Assembly (NCBI GenBank): GCA_011634665.1
Contig: WAEK01000012.1
Coordinates: forward strand, 1 to 64,000
Source of the DNA: Mortierella sp. BCC40632
Taxonomy: Eukaryota; Mortierellomycota; Mortierellomycetes; Mortierellales; Mortierellaceae
Direction of reading: 5' to 3'
Length of the DNA stretch: 64,000 nt
The notes beneath the pieces are model-generated. The model was not told where the DNA came from. It worked only from the letters and a program-made list of their open reading frames with translations, and did no database searches. Within the stretch, counting starts at the first letter, position 1. Every line of letters starts with the position of its first letter. The position numbers were made by a program, and so were the translations under genes. This document shows positions 20,501 through 34,055 of the stretch, piece after piece.

Positions 20501-22771
20501 GTCACGGACATTGGTGACGGCGAGGCGATAGCGCTGAATGCAGGTGAGGCGATGGCTCCGAATGCAGGTGAAGGAGCCCCTGTATATGCTGTGAAGCTGA
20601 ATGCAGGCGAGGGTGCAGGCGAATAAGATGAGCCATAAGCGCCTATAATAAAGTCCATATCCACACTCGCCCGGAATGCATGCGATGGAGGCAAAGGCCA
20701 GGCCGCGTTGGCTGCATAGATAGAGGGTGTTCCCATATTTGACATATTGGGAGTTGGGCAGAACTTATCTAATGTGGAGGCTGCAGGGGTACTCGTTGAA
20801 GGAGACGCCATGAACCGTTCCAGCGCGGTGAGTGTTGGTGCGGGAACCGAGGCCGAGGTCGTGGCTGAGGTCATGGGAGCTGGGCCAGAAGGACTCGTAT
20901 GGTTACTGCTACTTGGGCTGCTTCCCGCGGTGAAGGAGGGTGAATGAGAGGGGGTTGAAGCAGCAGTGGGCAGCGATTGCTGCGTGAGCGATGGCGAAGG
21001 ATTGCTACTCTTGAGCGGAGGTGTTGTAGGAGCACCGATGCTGGTTGGGGTAGTCGGCAAGGGAGACGCAGAGCCAGGCACTGGACTATAGCTAGTCACG
21101 AGAGGTATTGAGATCGACTGACTTGTAAAGAGCGACTTACTCGTTCGGGTGCTTGAGAGTTCTAGTGCACGCGAGGTGATGGGTATAGCTTTGCGTGCCG
21201 GGGTGGTGGCAGGCGATACGGCCGATCCGATGGTCCATGCTTCGATGGGTTTGTCGCTCTCGGCCGTTGCTCCATCCTTTGAGTGCACTGTCGGTGCTGT
21301 AGGCATTCGATCCATCGACCCTTGTCGGGTTGGGGTGGGGACGATGATCTGGGTGGTGACAATGTTAGGATGGGGATGGCTACTGATTGTCGGGGTGCCC
21401 GGTGCAGCTGAAGAAGAAGAGACGGATTTTCTGGAGACTGGGGGCGAGAGCGGCGTCTGTGGCAGTTGCATCTGTGCCTGGAGAAGTCGCTCAAATTCCT
21501 GTTGCTGTTTCATCGCTTCATTCGTGCTACACTCTCCCATCAGGGTTTCGAGTTGGCTCTTGAGGTGAGAGAGATGTGGCCGCTCCGATGGGTTGAGTTT
21601 CCAACATTCACGTATCAGAGCCTCGTAGGTCGGACCAGGACTGTTGGGTAGATTGGGCGGGATGGCATCTTGTCTGCCAAACATGACCCTGGTCGATAAT
21701 CCGGGCAGGCTCAAGTCTTTTTCAAACGCAACACGCCCAGTGAGCAGCTCAAACATTATCATCCCTAGCGCGTAGACCTCACTCCGGGTCGTATACGAAC
21801 TAGAGGCAAGCACCTCTGGAGCCATGAAGACAGTGGCTAGAGACCGGATACGCTCTTGGTCTTGCCTTGGCTTGGGAGGCATGCCAACTTCGGCCCTGGT
21901 GTTGACACGGCCAAAGTCAGTGAGGACAGCGAGACCTTGGAGGGTGATCAAGACATTAGCTGAGTGCAGGTTGAGATGCAGAGCATTGCGCTGATGGAAA
22001 GACTCGAGAGCCGAGGCGATATCATAGACGATCTGAAGCTGATACAGCGCAGTAAGATTGGTCCCCTGGTCAGCAATGTACTGGCGCAGGTTGCCGAGAG
22101 GATGGTATGGGACCACGAGGCAGGTGAGGCCCTGGTCGCCCAGCTGGACAATGCCTATTAATGGGTTCGTGTACTGCGATGGCGGGGTAATAAGCAGTTG
22201 GTGGATCTATTGAGAAAAGAGAGCAGAAGGGAGAAGAGAAAAATAAGAGCCGTAGTGAGTAAAGTTGGTGTGCGCTAGTCTAGCGTAATAAGTGGACAGC
22301 CGCGGCGATGCCAAGCCCCGCGGGTTCGCACTTTTGGGGTTTAATGGAGAGCGATGAACATTTCAAAGAGCCACTTGAGTTTGCTGTGGCATTGTCAGTC
22401 AGCAGTAGAGATGACACAAGAGATGGCGTCAGGATGGGCTATACCTCAAAGATCAGGTCTCCAGGGCGATGGTGCTGTTTGATCGCAACGAGCTCTGGTG
22501 AGGCCGCGGCGTTTTCTGGACTCGACGAGAGACGGGCAGTGTGTAGGGCGCAGTGGGGCCCGACTGAGACTGACAGGCTCAAGTTGTGTAGCTGGTGAAC
22601 ATCGAGTAGCCGCACAGCCTGCTTGGAAATCAAGTCAGCCAGCCAAGGTACATCCTGAGGATCAATCCCGTATGGCGCCATGAATGTTGTCGGGCCATGT
22701 TGCTCGTTGCCACCACCCGAGCTAGCACTGGTGATGGGAGTGGGGGGGAATGTGGGCCTGTGGGCAATCAT
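17536..22771 (-). CDS. Large protein-kinase-like protein with ankyrin repeats
   Basis: Two exons on the minus strand, 22771-22445 and 22206-17536, joined in phase 0 (GAG|GTATAG ... CAATAG|ATC), give about 1665 residues. Start ATG 22771 is chosen because the frame upstream enters low-complexity sequence. The N-terminal 300 residues are kinase-like: VAIK (beta-3 Lys), HLNLHSANVL in the catalytic-loop position, TDFG, APEVL and a normal subdomain IX-XI ending CWKLNPSERPHL. The catalytic-loop Asp is Asn and the glycine loop is degenerate. About residues 300-1000 are Ser/Thr/Pro/Ala-rich with a Gln run. Ankyrin-like units follow (GDLEALQDFL, GNTPLHLVC, YRGETALLLLLRYHDNVAALATLLRLGAD, HGSALAHAAYYLRAESVKYLLEH). 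Probably a signalling scaffold or weak kinase in the cytosol; substrate unknown. Confidence 0.85.
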
Positions 22772-22929
22772 GGCGGAGAGAGCGCCTGAGCGAGGTGGCT
22801 CGGGGATGAAGGGAGATTGTCCACTCGGCCAATGACAGGGAGTGAAGACAGAGAAACAATGCGAAGGTGAGGAGAGAGTGAGAGAAGGAGTGAGAGTGAG
22901 AGCGAGAAAGAGAGATGTGCGATGCAGGT

Positions 22930-22970
<41 letters not shown>

Positions 22971-23208
22971 TGAGAGAAAGAGAGAGAAAGGGGAGAAAGG
23001 ATGAGCGGAAAGAAAGAGAGAGAAAGAGAAAGAGATGGCACGGGAGCGAGAGTGAGAGCGAGAAAAATAAAGAGAGTGAGAGAGCAAGGGATGATAAAAG
23101 AAGAAGAAAAAGAAAAAAAAGGAAACTGAACAGATGGCAAAAAAAGGAGAGAAGAAGAGAGAAAGAATGATGGGGAGAAAAGAAAGCCAGATGAGTCAAC
23201 CGAATGAA

Positions 23209-23240
<32 letters not shown>

Positions 23241-24185
23241 CTTTCTCTTTGTCTCTGTCTCTGTCCCTGCCAGCCAGCCTCCTCTGCCCAGTGACTCTTT
23301 CCCACTCTTTCCCACTCTCTGTCTCTCTTCTCTCAATTATGTCTCGCTGTCCTGTCCAAAGTGCCCTGTCCAATGCGTCCTATCCAATGTGCCCTGTCCT
23401 CTCTCTTTTTTTTCTCTCTCTCTCTCTCTCTTTCTCCTTCACTCCCTCTCTCCTCCCGTCTGGCCCTATCCCGTCTTGCTCTTCCTCCTCTGCGACTGGC
23501 ACCGACCCAGAGAGAACGAGAAGGAAGAAGAAGAGGAGGAGGACAGACGGACGGACCGAGGCTAAATGCACGCGAGGTTACCCCTGAGTTGCTGACTCCG
23601 GACCCAACCGGCCACTGACAAACGAGGAGCAACAGCTAGACTGGCTCGACACACACACACAAACGCACACACACAAATACACAAATGTATTCACCCTTTT
23701 CGTTTGGTACCTGTTCACTCTTTGCTCGTTCTACTGCAGCCCGCCCACTCTTCGGCTATTGGATCGTATTCAGGAATGCCACTATCCCATTCCTTCGCCC
23801 TCTCTCCCCTCTCCTTCCTCCTCTCTCCCCTCTCCGCCCTGTCCTCTTCCTCCTCGACACGCAATTTAAAAAACAAAAAACAAAAAAAAAAAACATGGCT
23901 ACGACGCATGTCCAGGCCAGTGTAACCACGAAAGTATTAGAATGCAAGGGCGTGGCGTTCCTGCATGGCCGACAATCTAATGCCCTGTCCTTTGCCGCTC
24001 AATCAACGTTTCTTGTTGTATTCATCATCCTGCAGCTGCCAGTCAGCGGAGAAATGAGCCATTGAGCGTGTTCGTCAGGGTTAGTCGACTGCTGCTCTGC
24101 CTACTGCTGGAGAGCCGGACGCAGTTGTCACCCCGCCTCACTCTATATTTTATTTATTTACCTCCGCTGGCGCTGGATGCGCCGT

Positions 24186-24228
<43 letters not shown>

Positions 24229-25073
24229 GAGAGAGAGAGAAAAAGGAAAGAGAGAAAGGAAAGAGAAGATAGAGAAATGGGTTAAACTGAGCACCAGTAA
24301 GCTGGATGCTCCTTCACCAAACAACGCAAGACTCGTCCCTATCCATTCCCACATTCCTTTGTTCTCTCACCCTCACCCACATTTACTCTCAAATCCTGTT
24401 AGTCATAAACAAACACCAGGAAGCTCTTCAATTGCACCTTGGTAGGCGGCTCCCAAAAAAAAAAAAAAAAAAAAAAAAAAGCCAATGAACTTTGACAGGC
24501 TGGACAACAAAGTTCTCTCTCTCTTTCTTTTCTTTTCTTTTCTTTTCTTTTCTTTTCTTTTCTTTTCTTTTTTTTTTCTTTTTTGCCATTTAGCCGAGTC
24601 TCCCGACACACCTATCCTTATTCTCTTTTTTTACTCAAACTCACAAGGTCCTCTTTCTTCCTCCTCTCTTATTCACTCTTCCCTCCCTCTTTCGCTTCCT
24701 CCACTTCCACTTCCACTTCTACTTCTACTTCCACTTCCGCTAGAACATCAATATATAAACCACAAACCGACTAGGGCTCAGCTGTTCTCCCTTCGATCTT
24801 ACTCAATCGAGGGGCTATTGAACCTTGGCGCGCTAGCGAGAGACCGGACATTATAAGAACACATTGAGCAAGATAAGATGTTGCACCAAGGTTTCGCGCT
24901 GTTCTCTAGCCATCTATTGCATTTAAGTAAACCAACATAAGTACAATAATGGAAATCATTGGACGGAAGGAAGATGAGGAGAGGGAGGAGCAGAACGCCA
25001 TTTCTCTTGTACTTTCTATCTATCTATTCTTCTTCTTTTTCTTCCACATGCTTCTGCAGCCCTATCCACTCTA
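22772..25073. other. Spacer rich in GA/TC microsatellites
   Basis: This is the upstream region of the kinase gene and the 3' flank of the transporter gene, both on the minus strand. It contains GA runs at 22931-22968 and 24187-24240, a long GA-rich purine belt (22860-23170), poly-T at about 23211-23240, a TC run at 23408-23430, about ten TTTTC units at 24523-24573 and poly-A at 24454-24480. Long frames here are translations of these tracts. I see no gene. Confidence 0.6.
24523..24573. repeat. (TTTTC)n microsatellite
   Basis: About ten near-perfect tandem TTTTC units in a spacer without genes, following a CT tract and followed by poly-T. Confidence 0.85.
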
Positions 25074-25470
25074 CTATTCTAACTTCTTGGCCGCCGTACT
25101 ATCACTCCCTGTTGCTGCCTCCACAGTAGGTTTAGGCGTAGACTTGGGTGGTGAGGCAGAAGATACAGAGTACATAATAGTTCCCAATAGGACCAAACTT
25201 GATCCTACTGCCATCTCAAGCCCAAATCCATTCTCAAAATAAAAGACCGAGATCAGCAACGAAGTAAACTTGCGGAGGTTTAGGATAAAGTTGAGCGTCA
25301 GGGCTGTCGACAAGGACGTCAACCGATGGACTCCAGAGATGCACATGAATCTATTTGTTTGTTTGTTTGTTTTTGTTGTTGTTTTTTTTCGACGCGTTCG
25401 ATACGCAAAAAAATATAGGAGAATGTAGTGGTTAATCCTACGGGAGAAGGGCAAATGATTTTCCACTTTT

Positions 25471-25502
<32 letters not shown>

Positions 25503-25754
25503 TGTAGACGATGAGGTAAACAAGACTTACTGTGTCAACGTATTCACCGCCAAAAAGATCCAGAGTCTAGGGATAGTAATGGTGCTGAGCCAGTAGGCTA
25601 GAGAAGTAGGAAGATAGGGTCCCACTTGACGGACCAGCTGCAGAGCTGGTACAGGAGTCGAGTTGTTAAATACCCGAAATTGCTCCATGATGTCACTGTA
25701 AAACAAGAGGAACATTGGCAAAAGCAAAAAGTGCTAGGTGCCCACGGCCGGAGG

Positions 25755-25788
<34 letters not shown>

Positions 25789-26897
25789 ACTATGAGTACC
25801 TGAAGCAAAACTCCGCCTGCCAAAACCAACTTTTTTTTTTTTTTTTTTTGTTGATGTAAAAAAGAAAAGGTGGATTGAGTTACCGAGTAAAAGAGTCCTT
25901 CGCGCCATTCGGAGCCATACTTTCGGTAGGTTGTTTCTTGCAAAAGTCCCAACAAGGAGGACACGATCAAGGCCACTGTCATCATCAAAATTCCAATTAC
26001 ATAATCACCAGTACTGACGCCATCATCCTTTTTGGTATTCGTGGATGATGCTTTGGAAAGGTTCGCCTTTGCGTTCATGGTTGCATAGATGACTCCAATC
26101 GTTACAATTACGACCGCCAGGATTTGTGAGGTCGAATAGCGCTTTTTCATCAAGATCATACCCAAGATCATGCCAACCATCAGTCCTCCGGATCGGAAAA
26201 TAATATGAAGTGGCACCGAGATCTTGTAGGCCAATGCCCAATTGTTCAAGACCGAGACAAGGAAAAACATGACGACAATAGCGAGCCAACGATGAACAGG
26301 GATCTTGCGCTTTTGAAGATGAGGCAGGTACCACCAGATACTTTTATCCGCTTCCTCTGTTCCTTCTGTTCCTGAAGAAGTGGTCTTTTTTGTGGAATTG
26401 GATTTGAATGGCCATATTGAGCGGGCAAGAGGCCATTCTGTGTGTTGTGTAAGTCCGTAGAGAGATACAAAGAGAAATTGGGCAAAGGTAATCATTTGAC
26501 CTAGATGGGGAAAAAAAAATGGAGAGGGGTGTACAGCCAATCGAGAATGTTTAGGTCTTGGGATCAACATCTATACGAGCCAGTTATCTCCAATTGAGGA
26601 GCAGTAGATCAAGCTGATATGCGTGTTCGTGGCAAAAAAGAAAGAGAAAAAGAAAAAGAAAAAAAACTTTTTGACCAGATCATAGATCGGGCATCTATCC
26701 ACCACTTACCACTCTTTTTGGTGCATCACTGTTCGTAAAAAAAAGGAATACGAAAGAACAAGAAGAAACGATGTTAGTGACAATTGGTGCTTTCGAAATT
26801 CCGCCACCATGATTCAAACTGAACCAACAGGTCGGTAATCACTCACTCTCTCCCCCACAACGGTTTTCAGCCTCCATCCAACATTGTCCTGAAGAGT

Positions 26898-26934
<37 letters not shown>

Positions 26935-27343
26935 GGAGAGGGGAGGACAAAGAAAAAAAAATATGTACAACCTACATGACAAGAATTTCAAGTGCAAAGA
27001 CGTTGCTGCAGCATCCTCCAAAAATCATGGTTGCAATAAGCACCCAATCGTGTAACGACACCTGGAAGGTCATTGCCGCCATATCTGACCAGGACATGCT
27101 TCTTTTCTTTTCTGTCGAGAGAGGAGTACTCGGTGAGACTCGGTTCTCATGAATGACATCTTCTTTGGATGGACCTGAAGCGGAGGTAATGCCATTCCTT
27201 TTTCTGGGACCGAGGTCTGAGGCATTCATGGGTTTGCTGGTAGATGTCTTTGAGATGGCATCATGGTCATCCTGGGGACTGCTGTTGGTATTCTTTAAAG
27301 TTGACTGCGTGCTATCCGGTCCATCCGCATGTTGCACTGTCAT
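25074..27343 (-). CDS. Nucleotide-sugar transporter, UAA family (SLC35B4/YEA4 type)
   Basis: A minus-strand gene with exons 27343-26976, probably 26728-26710 (short), 26500-25884, 25733-25531 and 25350-25074. The last three join cleanly (YS|HFLLLPMF, LTQ|FMCISGVHRL). The start is ATG 27343. After a polar N-terminal extension of about 85 residues the protein has about ten hydrophobic segments. Family blocks are FGGCCSNVFALEILV, MITFAQFLFVSLYG, SVLNNWALAYKISVPLHIIFRSGG and KYG-x-EWREGLFYSHFL-x-LP. Known members exchange UDP-GlcNAc or UDP-xylose for UMP across Golgi or ER membranes, which would supply chitin or glycan synthesis. The frame at the junction of the short exon with 26500 is not resolved. 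C-terminus ends in a soluble Lys/Ser/Thr tail. Confidence 0.85.
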
Positions 27344-27444
27344 CGTCAAAGAGGCAAGGGTAAAAAGGTCTTGGGGAGAAAAAAAAAAGAAGAGGAGGAG
27401 ATGATTCCAAGAGAAGCGGATTTCGAAACGAGAATGAATGAGAT

Positions 27445-27446
<2 letters not shown>

Positions 27447-27521
<75 letters not shown>
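27447..27521. repeat. Long (GA)n microsatellite
   Basis: About 37 uninterrupted GA dinucleotides roughly 100 bp upstream of the transporter start codon (minus strand), so a CT tract on the coding strand of its promoter or 5' leader. It may be length-variable between strains. Confidence 0.95.
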
Positions 27522-27524
<3 letters not shown>

Positions 27525-27862
27525 TCAGGAATGATCTCCCCCTTCTTACCCTTTCTTTGAATGTCATTCTTAAGGGGGCATAAAATGAGGTATGTATGTA
27601 TGTCTGTCTGATTTTCTGCCCCCTCAATGTGGTATATATCGGGCCAGATGCCAAAATGAGATCGAAAGACAAGGCGCTCAAAACCAGGTGTTGGGTTGCA
27701 ATGCGAAGAATATTTTATATACAGTTGCCACGCCTAAATGAAAAAAAAAAGCAGCTCAAAAAAGAATAGAAGAAAATGACATCGAATAGTACTCTAGCTG
27801 GGGTTGAGCGGTATCATGGAACTGGAAACGTGTTCGTGCTCCAACAACAGTGAGCGAGGCGT

Positions 27863-30800
27863 TTAGTACCTAGAAAATAATCGAAACCGTCAAGTCAAGG
27901 ACAGGGTAGAGTAAGTATGGGTTACAGTTGTTCTCTTTTGCTCGGTAAATAGACAATGTACGAGACTTACGTCAAAGATTCGTTGGGACATTCATCAGTG
28001 TAGTGGTCACCAAACTCTTCACAGTTTTCACAATACTATAGGATAGAGAGGAAAAAAGAGGAGGCATGTTAGTCCAATTCGTTACTCATATTCCTGTTGT
28101 CGTGGCTCGATATCAAAATGAAAAAAAAAAAAAAAAAAAAATCATGACTTACTGGTCTATCGTCATCAAGTTCAGTCGTCGCGAATGCACTAGACTTAGC
28201 AGCACCAGATTCATCCTTGGATCCAAAGACTGCATCACAGGTAATAAGGTCGTGACCTTCCACGTCACAAACTTCACAGTAAAGATCCTTACGGGTGCCG
28301 CTGGTCGCCGTCCTGGATCGGCTTCCAGCCTCCATACTGCTTCGTCCGTAACCCTTCAAACCAAAGGCCGAGCCATTCAAAGGTGGCAAGTCAGCATGGG
28401 AAGCACCACCAGCCTTGGCCAGCTGACTCTTCAGGTCATTAATCTCAGACTGGAGTCGGTCAATCTGCTTCTGCTTCTTTTGGACCTCCTCCTCCAGATC
28501 AGCCTCGTGGAAGATCTTGCTCTCAATCAACGACTCGAGCTCTGTGAGTTCCTTATTAAGTTGAGAAATCTCCCAGGACTTTGTCCTATCCAGCTCCACG
28601 TAGCGTTGACGAAGCTCTCTCATCTCAACACCATGTGCCTGTGTAAGACGGTCCAGCATGGCCTGTTTCTCCTTCAAAAGTCCTTCCAGTCGGATGACAG
28701 TCGAAGAAGGGTTCTGTCCGCCCTGCTTATCCGCTGCTGCCACGTCTCTCGATTCGAGTGATGCCTTGAGCTCTTCCTTGGAGTCAATGCTGCGATGTTC
28801 CACCTCGTCCTTGTCGATCGAAGCAGGGATCTCCATCGAGGCCATTGCCAGGCTCTCAGTATGGAGTCTCTCAACTTCATCCATGAGTTTCAAACATTCG
28901 GTCTCCACATGCTTGTGCGCCTCCATTAGATTGTCGTGCTCCTGCATAAGCTTCTTGTTGACGCTGGCAACGCTAACATTCTCCTTAGTCAGCTCATGAA
29001 CCATCTTCTTCAAGTTTGTAATCTCATCCTCCAACTCTTCCCTGTTCCTGACCACTTCAACATCACCAGTGTTCGAGGGTGTGGATGTCGATTGGGATGA
29101 GGCCGAGAGCGCCAGCGCTGCCTCAAGTTCAGAAATCTTGACCTTCAGTTGCTCACGCTCTTCCAGATGCGCCGCCAGCTCTGCCTTGACACTCTCAATC
29201 TCAGCCAACTGCTCTGCAGATGGGCTAGAAGCCTTGTTCTCAAGCTCGTTCTTTGTCTCCTCGTGCTGTTTCTTTAGCGTCTCAAACTGAGCCTGGGCAT
29301 CCCCGAGCTCAAATCCGATTTCTTCCAGTTTGGCAGTCTTTTGAATCATTTCCAGCTGCATAGCTTCGCATCGTTCCCTCCACTCTTCCACAGACTGGGC
29401 CACAACCTCCAGCTGCTCGATCGTCTCCATAGACTCGGCCAGACGCGTCTCCACAGAGGCCTCTGTCTCTGCGATCTTGGCCTTCAGCTGCTCCTTCTCT
29501 TGCTCATGTGTACTCTGGAGTTCCGTTGCGTCCTTTTGAAGGCGTTCAATCTCGGTCTCGCAGACTGCCTTTGCTTCTGACAACGTTGCTGTGTTGGTCT
29601 CGAGTGTCTTGATCCGATCCGAAAGCTCTTCCTCAGTCGTCTCAAGCGCCTGGATCTCAGACCGCAGAGAGGTCATGACTGTAATGTTTTCAGCAACGGC
29701 CTCTTCAAGACGCTTCTTCTCCATCTCCCATACTTTACGCATCCGGTCTACTTCTTCGCTCTGGACCATTCCTGCCATCTCGTCCAGCTCAGACTTTAGA
29801 CCGTTGATTTCCTGCTCACGCTTTGAGAGCAATGTCTCGTGCTCTTTGACTTTCTCGTCAAGAGTACGTGCTAGTTTCTCGCTCTTCAGATGTTGCTCCT
29901 GTGCTAGGTAAAGTTCGTTCTCCAATGCTTCGACTCTTTCCTTTGACTTTGTGACATGTTGCTGACTGGTAGATTGTTCCGAGTTCAAGGCTTCCTCAAG
30001 TTGTTCAAGACGATCCTTGGAAGTCGCTGCCTCAGCCAAGGCATCCTTGAGTTGAGCTCCTAGTGTCTCTGAAGTCAATCTTGAAGAAGCCTCTAGCTCT
30101 GTAATCTTTGAGTCAAGCATTTCGCGCTCTTGCTCTAACAGAGTCAGCTGTTCAAGATGCAGAGCCTCCTCTGCTGCTCGAAGTTCCTCATGCTCTTTTG
30201 AGGCATTGACCTCGTCCTCAATTGCCTTTGCAGTAATATCTTGGACCTCGGCCTCCAAAGTACTTGCTCTCATTGTTGCCTCTTGAAGGTCCTTTTGAAG
30301 CAACTCGATAACTGCTTGTTGTGCTTCGCTACCATAACCAGACTCGGCATTGTCCGACACTCGTCCACTCTCTTCGAGTTCTCTCAGTTTCTCTGCAAGT
30401 ACCTCCTTCTCCTGAATGAGTGCCGTCTTTTCCTTCTGTGACCGTGCTGCTTCTAGCCAAGCCTGGGTCATCTTTTCCGTCATCACCTGAAGCTCCTGAT
30501 CCTTGGCTGCCTTTTCCTTTTCCCAAACAGCCTTCATGAGATTGAGATCTTCCAATTCCTGCAACACCCGCTCGTCCGCTCCTTCTCGACTATGCTCCTT
30601 GCCAAACATGTCTGGTGAAGGCGATGGGGCACCGTCTTGAGAAGTACCCATTTGGATCGCTGTAGCCTGGTCCAATAGGTTGGAGTGGCTCTCACTTGGG
30701 GAGAGAATATTCGTTGCATCGGGCGTTTCAGATCGGGAGGAGAGACGTCTAGAAGCAGTGCTTGTGCGACCTGGGGTTGGCGAAGTCCGAACGCGGGATC

Positions 30801-31629
30801 CTGAGGGGCTTGATTGCGATGCAACAGAAGACGAAGTCGACGTAGAGCGTGAATGGGCTGCTGTTCTATTCTGGAGTGACTGAAGTCCTGGCTTGGCTCC
30901 CGATTGCGACAACCGGCTTCCGAGAGTGACGCGGGTGGTAGGAGAGGAAGCGCGGTTGAGGGGCTTGGGCGCTGGTGAGGGTGAATTGGCTCGAGCCATC
31001 ATTGCTCCTGACTGAATCGTCCTTGGGGTCGTTGGCGATCCTGACATGCCAGTCAATGAGCGGACCGTGGGGCTAGAAGCACGGATAGAGGATCCAGGAG
31101 TGGAGACTGTGGATGGAGACTGACTGTGGGATGGCACTGTCCGAGCAGTTGTCGATGGTTGCGAAGTGGTACTCCTCTGCTTCAACTGACTAGCAGTCAT
31201 ACCCAGATACTTTGACGCGCGCGATCCTGCCGTGATCCTAGAAGCGGCCTGTGCGGCATGATTAATAGATGTGGGTTGGCTTGAAGGGGTCTCTTCTTGG
31301 GTGGAAGGTGGGCGCTCTGAAGTTGCAGCAAGTGGCTGGGGTACAGCCTGTGGAAGGGCTGGGAAGAGGAGTTCCGATTTGGCGACCTTGGCAGCCAGGA
31401 CGAAAATGCCATGCTTAGGTCGGCATTGGAAGTAGGTGACGCTAGATGGGTATGAAGCAAACAGGTCGTAGCAGGATCAAGAGAAGGCGAAGAAGAAAAG
31501 AAAAAAAGTATTAGACAAGTACTGGAGCATCGACCACACCCTTATAACTCCTCCCCCACCGTTTCTTCCATCATCCCAAAGTGAGGGAGAAAGAAGAAGA
31601 GAGGTGGAAAAAAGTGGAAAAGGTGAAGG

Positions 31630-31662
<33 letters not shown>

Positions 31663-32744
31663 CGGGTTTCTTACCCTCCAACGCTTCCGTCGTTTTTTCC
31701 TGTGGGCGTGTCCAACTCGATACCTGCCCAGGTACCGGTCTTGAACTCTGTGGGACCCACAAAGCGCAGGTATCCCGACAGAGCCATACTCTCGACAATC
31801 ACACGATCACCGACCTCGTAGTTGTCCAACGATGGTGGGGCGATCGCCGGAGATCCAGGAATCACTGCAAGTGCTCCTGCCTTGGTAGGCGTAGCTGCTG
31901 CGGCTTGTGCTGGTGCTGGTGCTGAAGAGCGCGGAAACATTGGTTGCTTCGATAGTGAGGAGCGCGCAGCTAGTCCTGAGAGTTGTCCTACCCCTGGTCC
32001 TGTCGCAGAGGGGACTCCTGTAGTTGAGCCAGCACTTACTCCAAATCCTGATGGTGCAGAGAGCCGTGACAAGGGCAAAGTAGGTCGGGAGCCGGATGGC
32101 GATCCTGCTACTGGGCGAGCAAGCGATCCGCCAGGAGTGGTGGGCGAAGGTGAAGTTGCGCCTGCATATGGGCTAGAACTGGAGTTTGTCGACAATGGAG
32201 ACATTCCCGAGAACGACGCAGGGCGGGGTACCTGCTGACCAGCCAAGGGCGCGATGGCGGAGATTGCAGTGGACGACGCGGTATCGGGGCTGGCACCCAA
32301 GCGAGTGTTGCTGTGTCGGCGACCCAGCTGAGAGGCAGGGGCCCTGTAAGAGAGAGGAGAGGCGAGTGAGGTGGGAGAGGCGCGTTCGGGATTAGAGATG
32401 CTGGGGCTGCTGGGGTGGTCGGTTGGAGCTCCATGTCCCTGTGCTGCTCCTGATCCATACGAAGATGTCATCGGTATAGGCGATGTCGCTTGGGTGATGG
32501 GCTTGCGACCGGGATCAATCAGGCCAGGGCTGTGAATCGAGATTGCTTCGGCCAGAAGGGCCTGTTGCTCTGGGGTCATGTCCTTGAGCGCCTTGGAGAC
32601 GGAGCTACCAGCAGGCGAGGGCATGAAGGATCGACGCTGGAGGACATTGCCAGGCGCAGGGATGCCGGTCAATGGGATGGCACCCCCACCAGCCATTGGC
32701 GGTTTGGGCAGCTTGGAATTAGCCTGGGGAGTCTTTGGGGCCAT
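27863..32744 (-). CDS. CLIP-170-type CAP-Gly microtubule plus-end protein
   Basis: Four exons on the minus strand, 32744-31675, 31441-28153, 28035-27971 and 27869-27863, sum to 4431 nt with every junction in frame, giving 1476 residues. The order is a Ser/Pro-rich basic N-terminus (1-310), one CAP-Gly domain at about 315-380 whose parts VGDRVIVESMALSGYLRFVG, GTWAGIELDTPTGKNDGSV and TYFQCRPKHGIFV span the first intron, a second Ser-rich stretch, a long Glu/Lys/Leu heptad coiled coil (about 585-1340), and two C-terminal zinc knuckles, YCEVC-x4-H-x4-C and YCENC-x5-H-x4-C. This is the architecture of CLIP-170 (relatives: yeast Bik1, fission yeast Tip1), which tracks growing microtubule plus ends and forms parallel dimers. 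The final exon encodes only Thr-Tyr-stop. A 5' GA/TC-rich belt lies upstream. Confidence 0.95.
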
Positions 32745-32912
32745 TGTGAGGAGGCGAGGCTAAGGCTGATGGATGTGGGGCAGGTCGGGTCAGCGATCTG
32801 GAATGGCAATGAAGAGCGGACAAGAGAGGAGAAGGAGAAAAGAAAAAAAAAAAAGAAAAAAAAAGAATAAGAGAGAGAGAGAGAGTAAGAAAAGTGAGAA
32901 AAAGAGAAAGAA

Positions 32913-32952
<40 letters not shown>

Positions 32953-34002
32953 GAGAGAAAAAAAAAAAAAAGAAAAAAAGAGAGAGGAGAGGAGAGGAGA
33001 GGATGGACCAGGGTGAGGCACGGGCGTCAGGAGAGATGTGGGGAGTGGTGAATGACAGAAGGATGATTGCGACGGGCGGCGCAGTGCCAGTGCCCGGCAG
33101 GAAAAAAAGAGAAAAAGATAGAGAGAGAAGGGGAGAGAGAAGGAGTGGAGAGAGGATGAAAGGAAAAAGAAGGAAAGAAGAAGAAGGAAAGAAGAAGAGA
33201 AGATGGCAAAGGGCAAAGACAGTGATGTCGATGGGGGGGCAAATAGCGGCAACAGCGGCAAACAACAACAGCAAGCCAATGGCTCGTTTGGGCAAGACAG
33301 ACAAAAGGGACACACACAAGGGCGGGACAGGGGCTGCCCAGGGACAAACAATAAAAAAAAAAAGCGCATCGCTGTGTGTGTGTGTGTGTGTGAGAGAGTA
33401 CGATGTTGCGAGCAATCCATCTGGATCACACGGGATGCGCGCGCTCTTTCCACCTCCCATCCATCTCCTCATGCAGTGCTCCTTTCTCTCTCTCACTCTC
33501 TCACTCTCTCACTCTCTCACTCTCTCACTCTCTCACTCTCTCACTCAGAAGAGAGCGTCATCATTGTCTCTCCCACCCTCTCTCTCACTCTCATTCTCTC
33601 TCTGACTTTCGCTCTCAAGTCTTTGCGCTCTCTTCTCTCCTTCTCATCCTTGGTTACATCCTTCATCCACATCCACACCCGGGTCTCAATCTTTGGTTTT
33701 CGTTCTTCTCAGCTTGCCCCGAGGCTTGTCCAGGCGGGCATGTCACCTGGTCTGCCTACGAATCAGACGGCGCTGACTCGCCATCGCACCTCTTCCTCTT
33801 CCTTCTCATCCTCCTCTCACTGGGTCCAATAGGAAGTAAAGGAGCGCCAGTCTCTCGCACAGCATCCAGCCCTTGTTCCCGGTCTGGCAGCTTCCCAAGC
33901 CTACTACTAGGAAGCAGCTCAGGAGCAAAAAGACCGAGAACAAAGGAAGGGGTTGGTCTGGCAGGGGTGACGAATTGGCTGGGAGAGAAAAGGGGTGTTG
34001 GC

Positions 34003-34055
<53 letters not shown>

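Noticed and set aside
22922..23632. Long open frames rich in Arg/Glu or Ser/Leu on both strands
   Set aside because: They are translations of GA/TC microsatellites with no conserved motif; the same applies to frames at 24.1-24.8, 32.7-34.1 and 63.5-63.9 kb.
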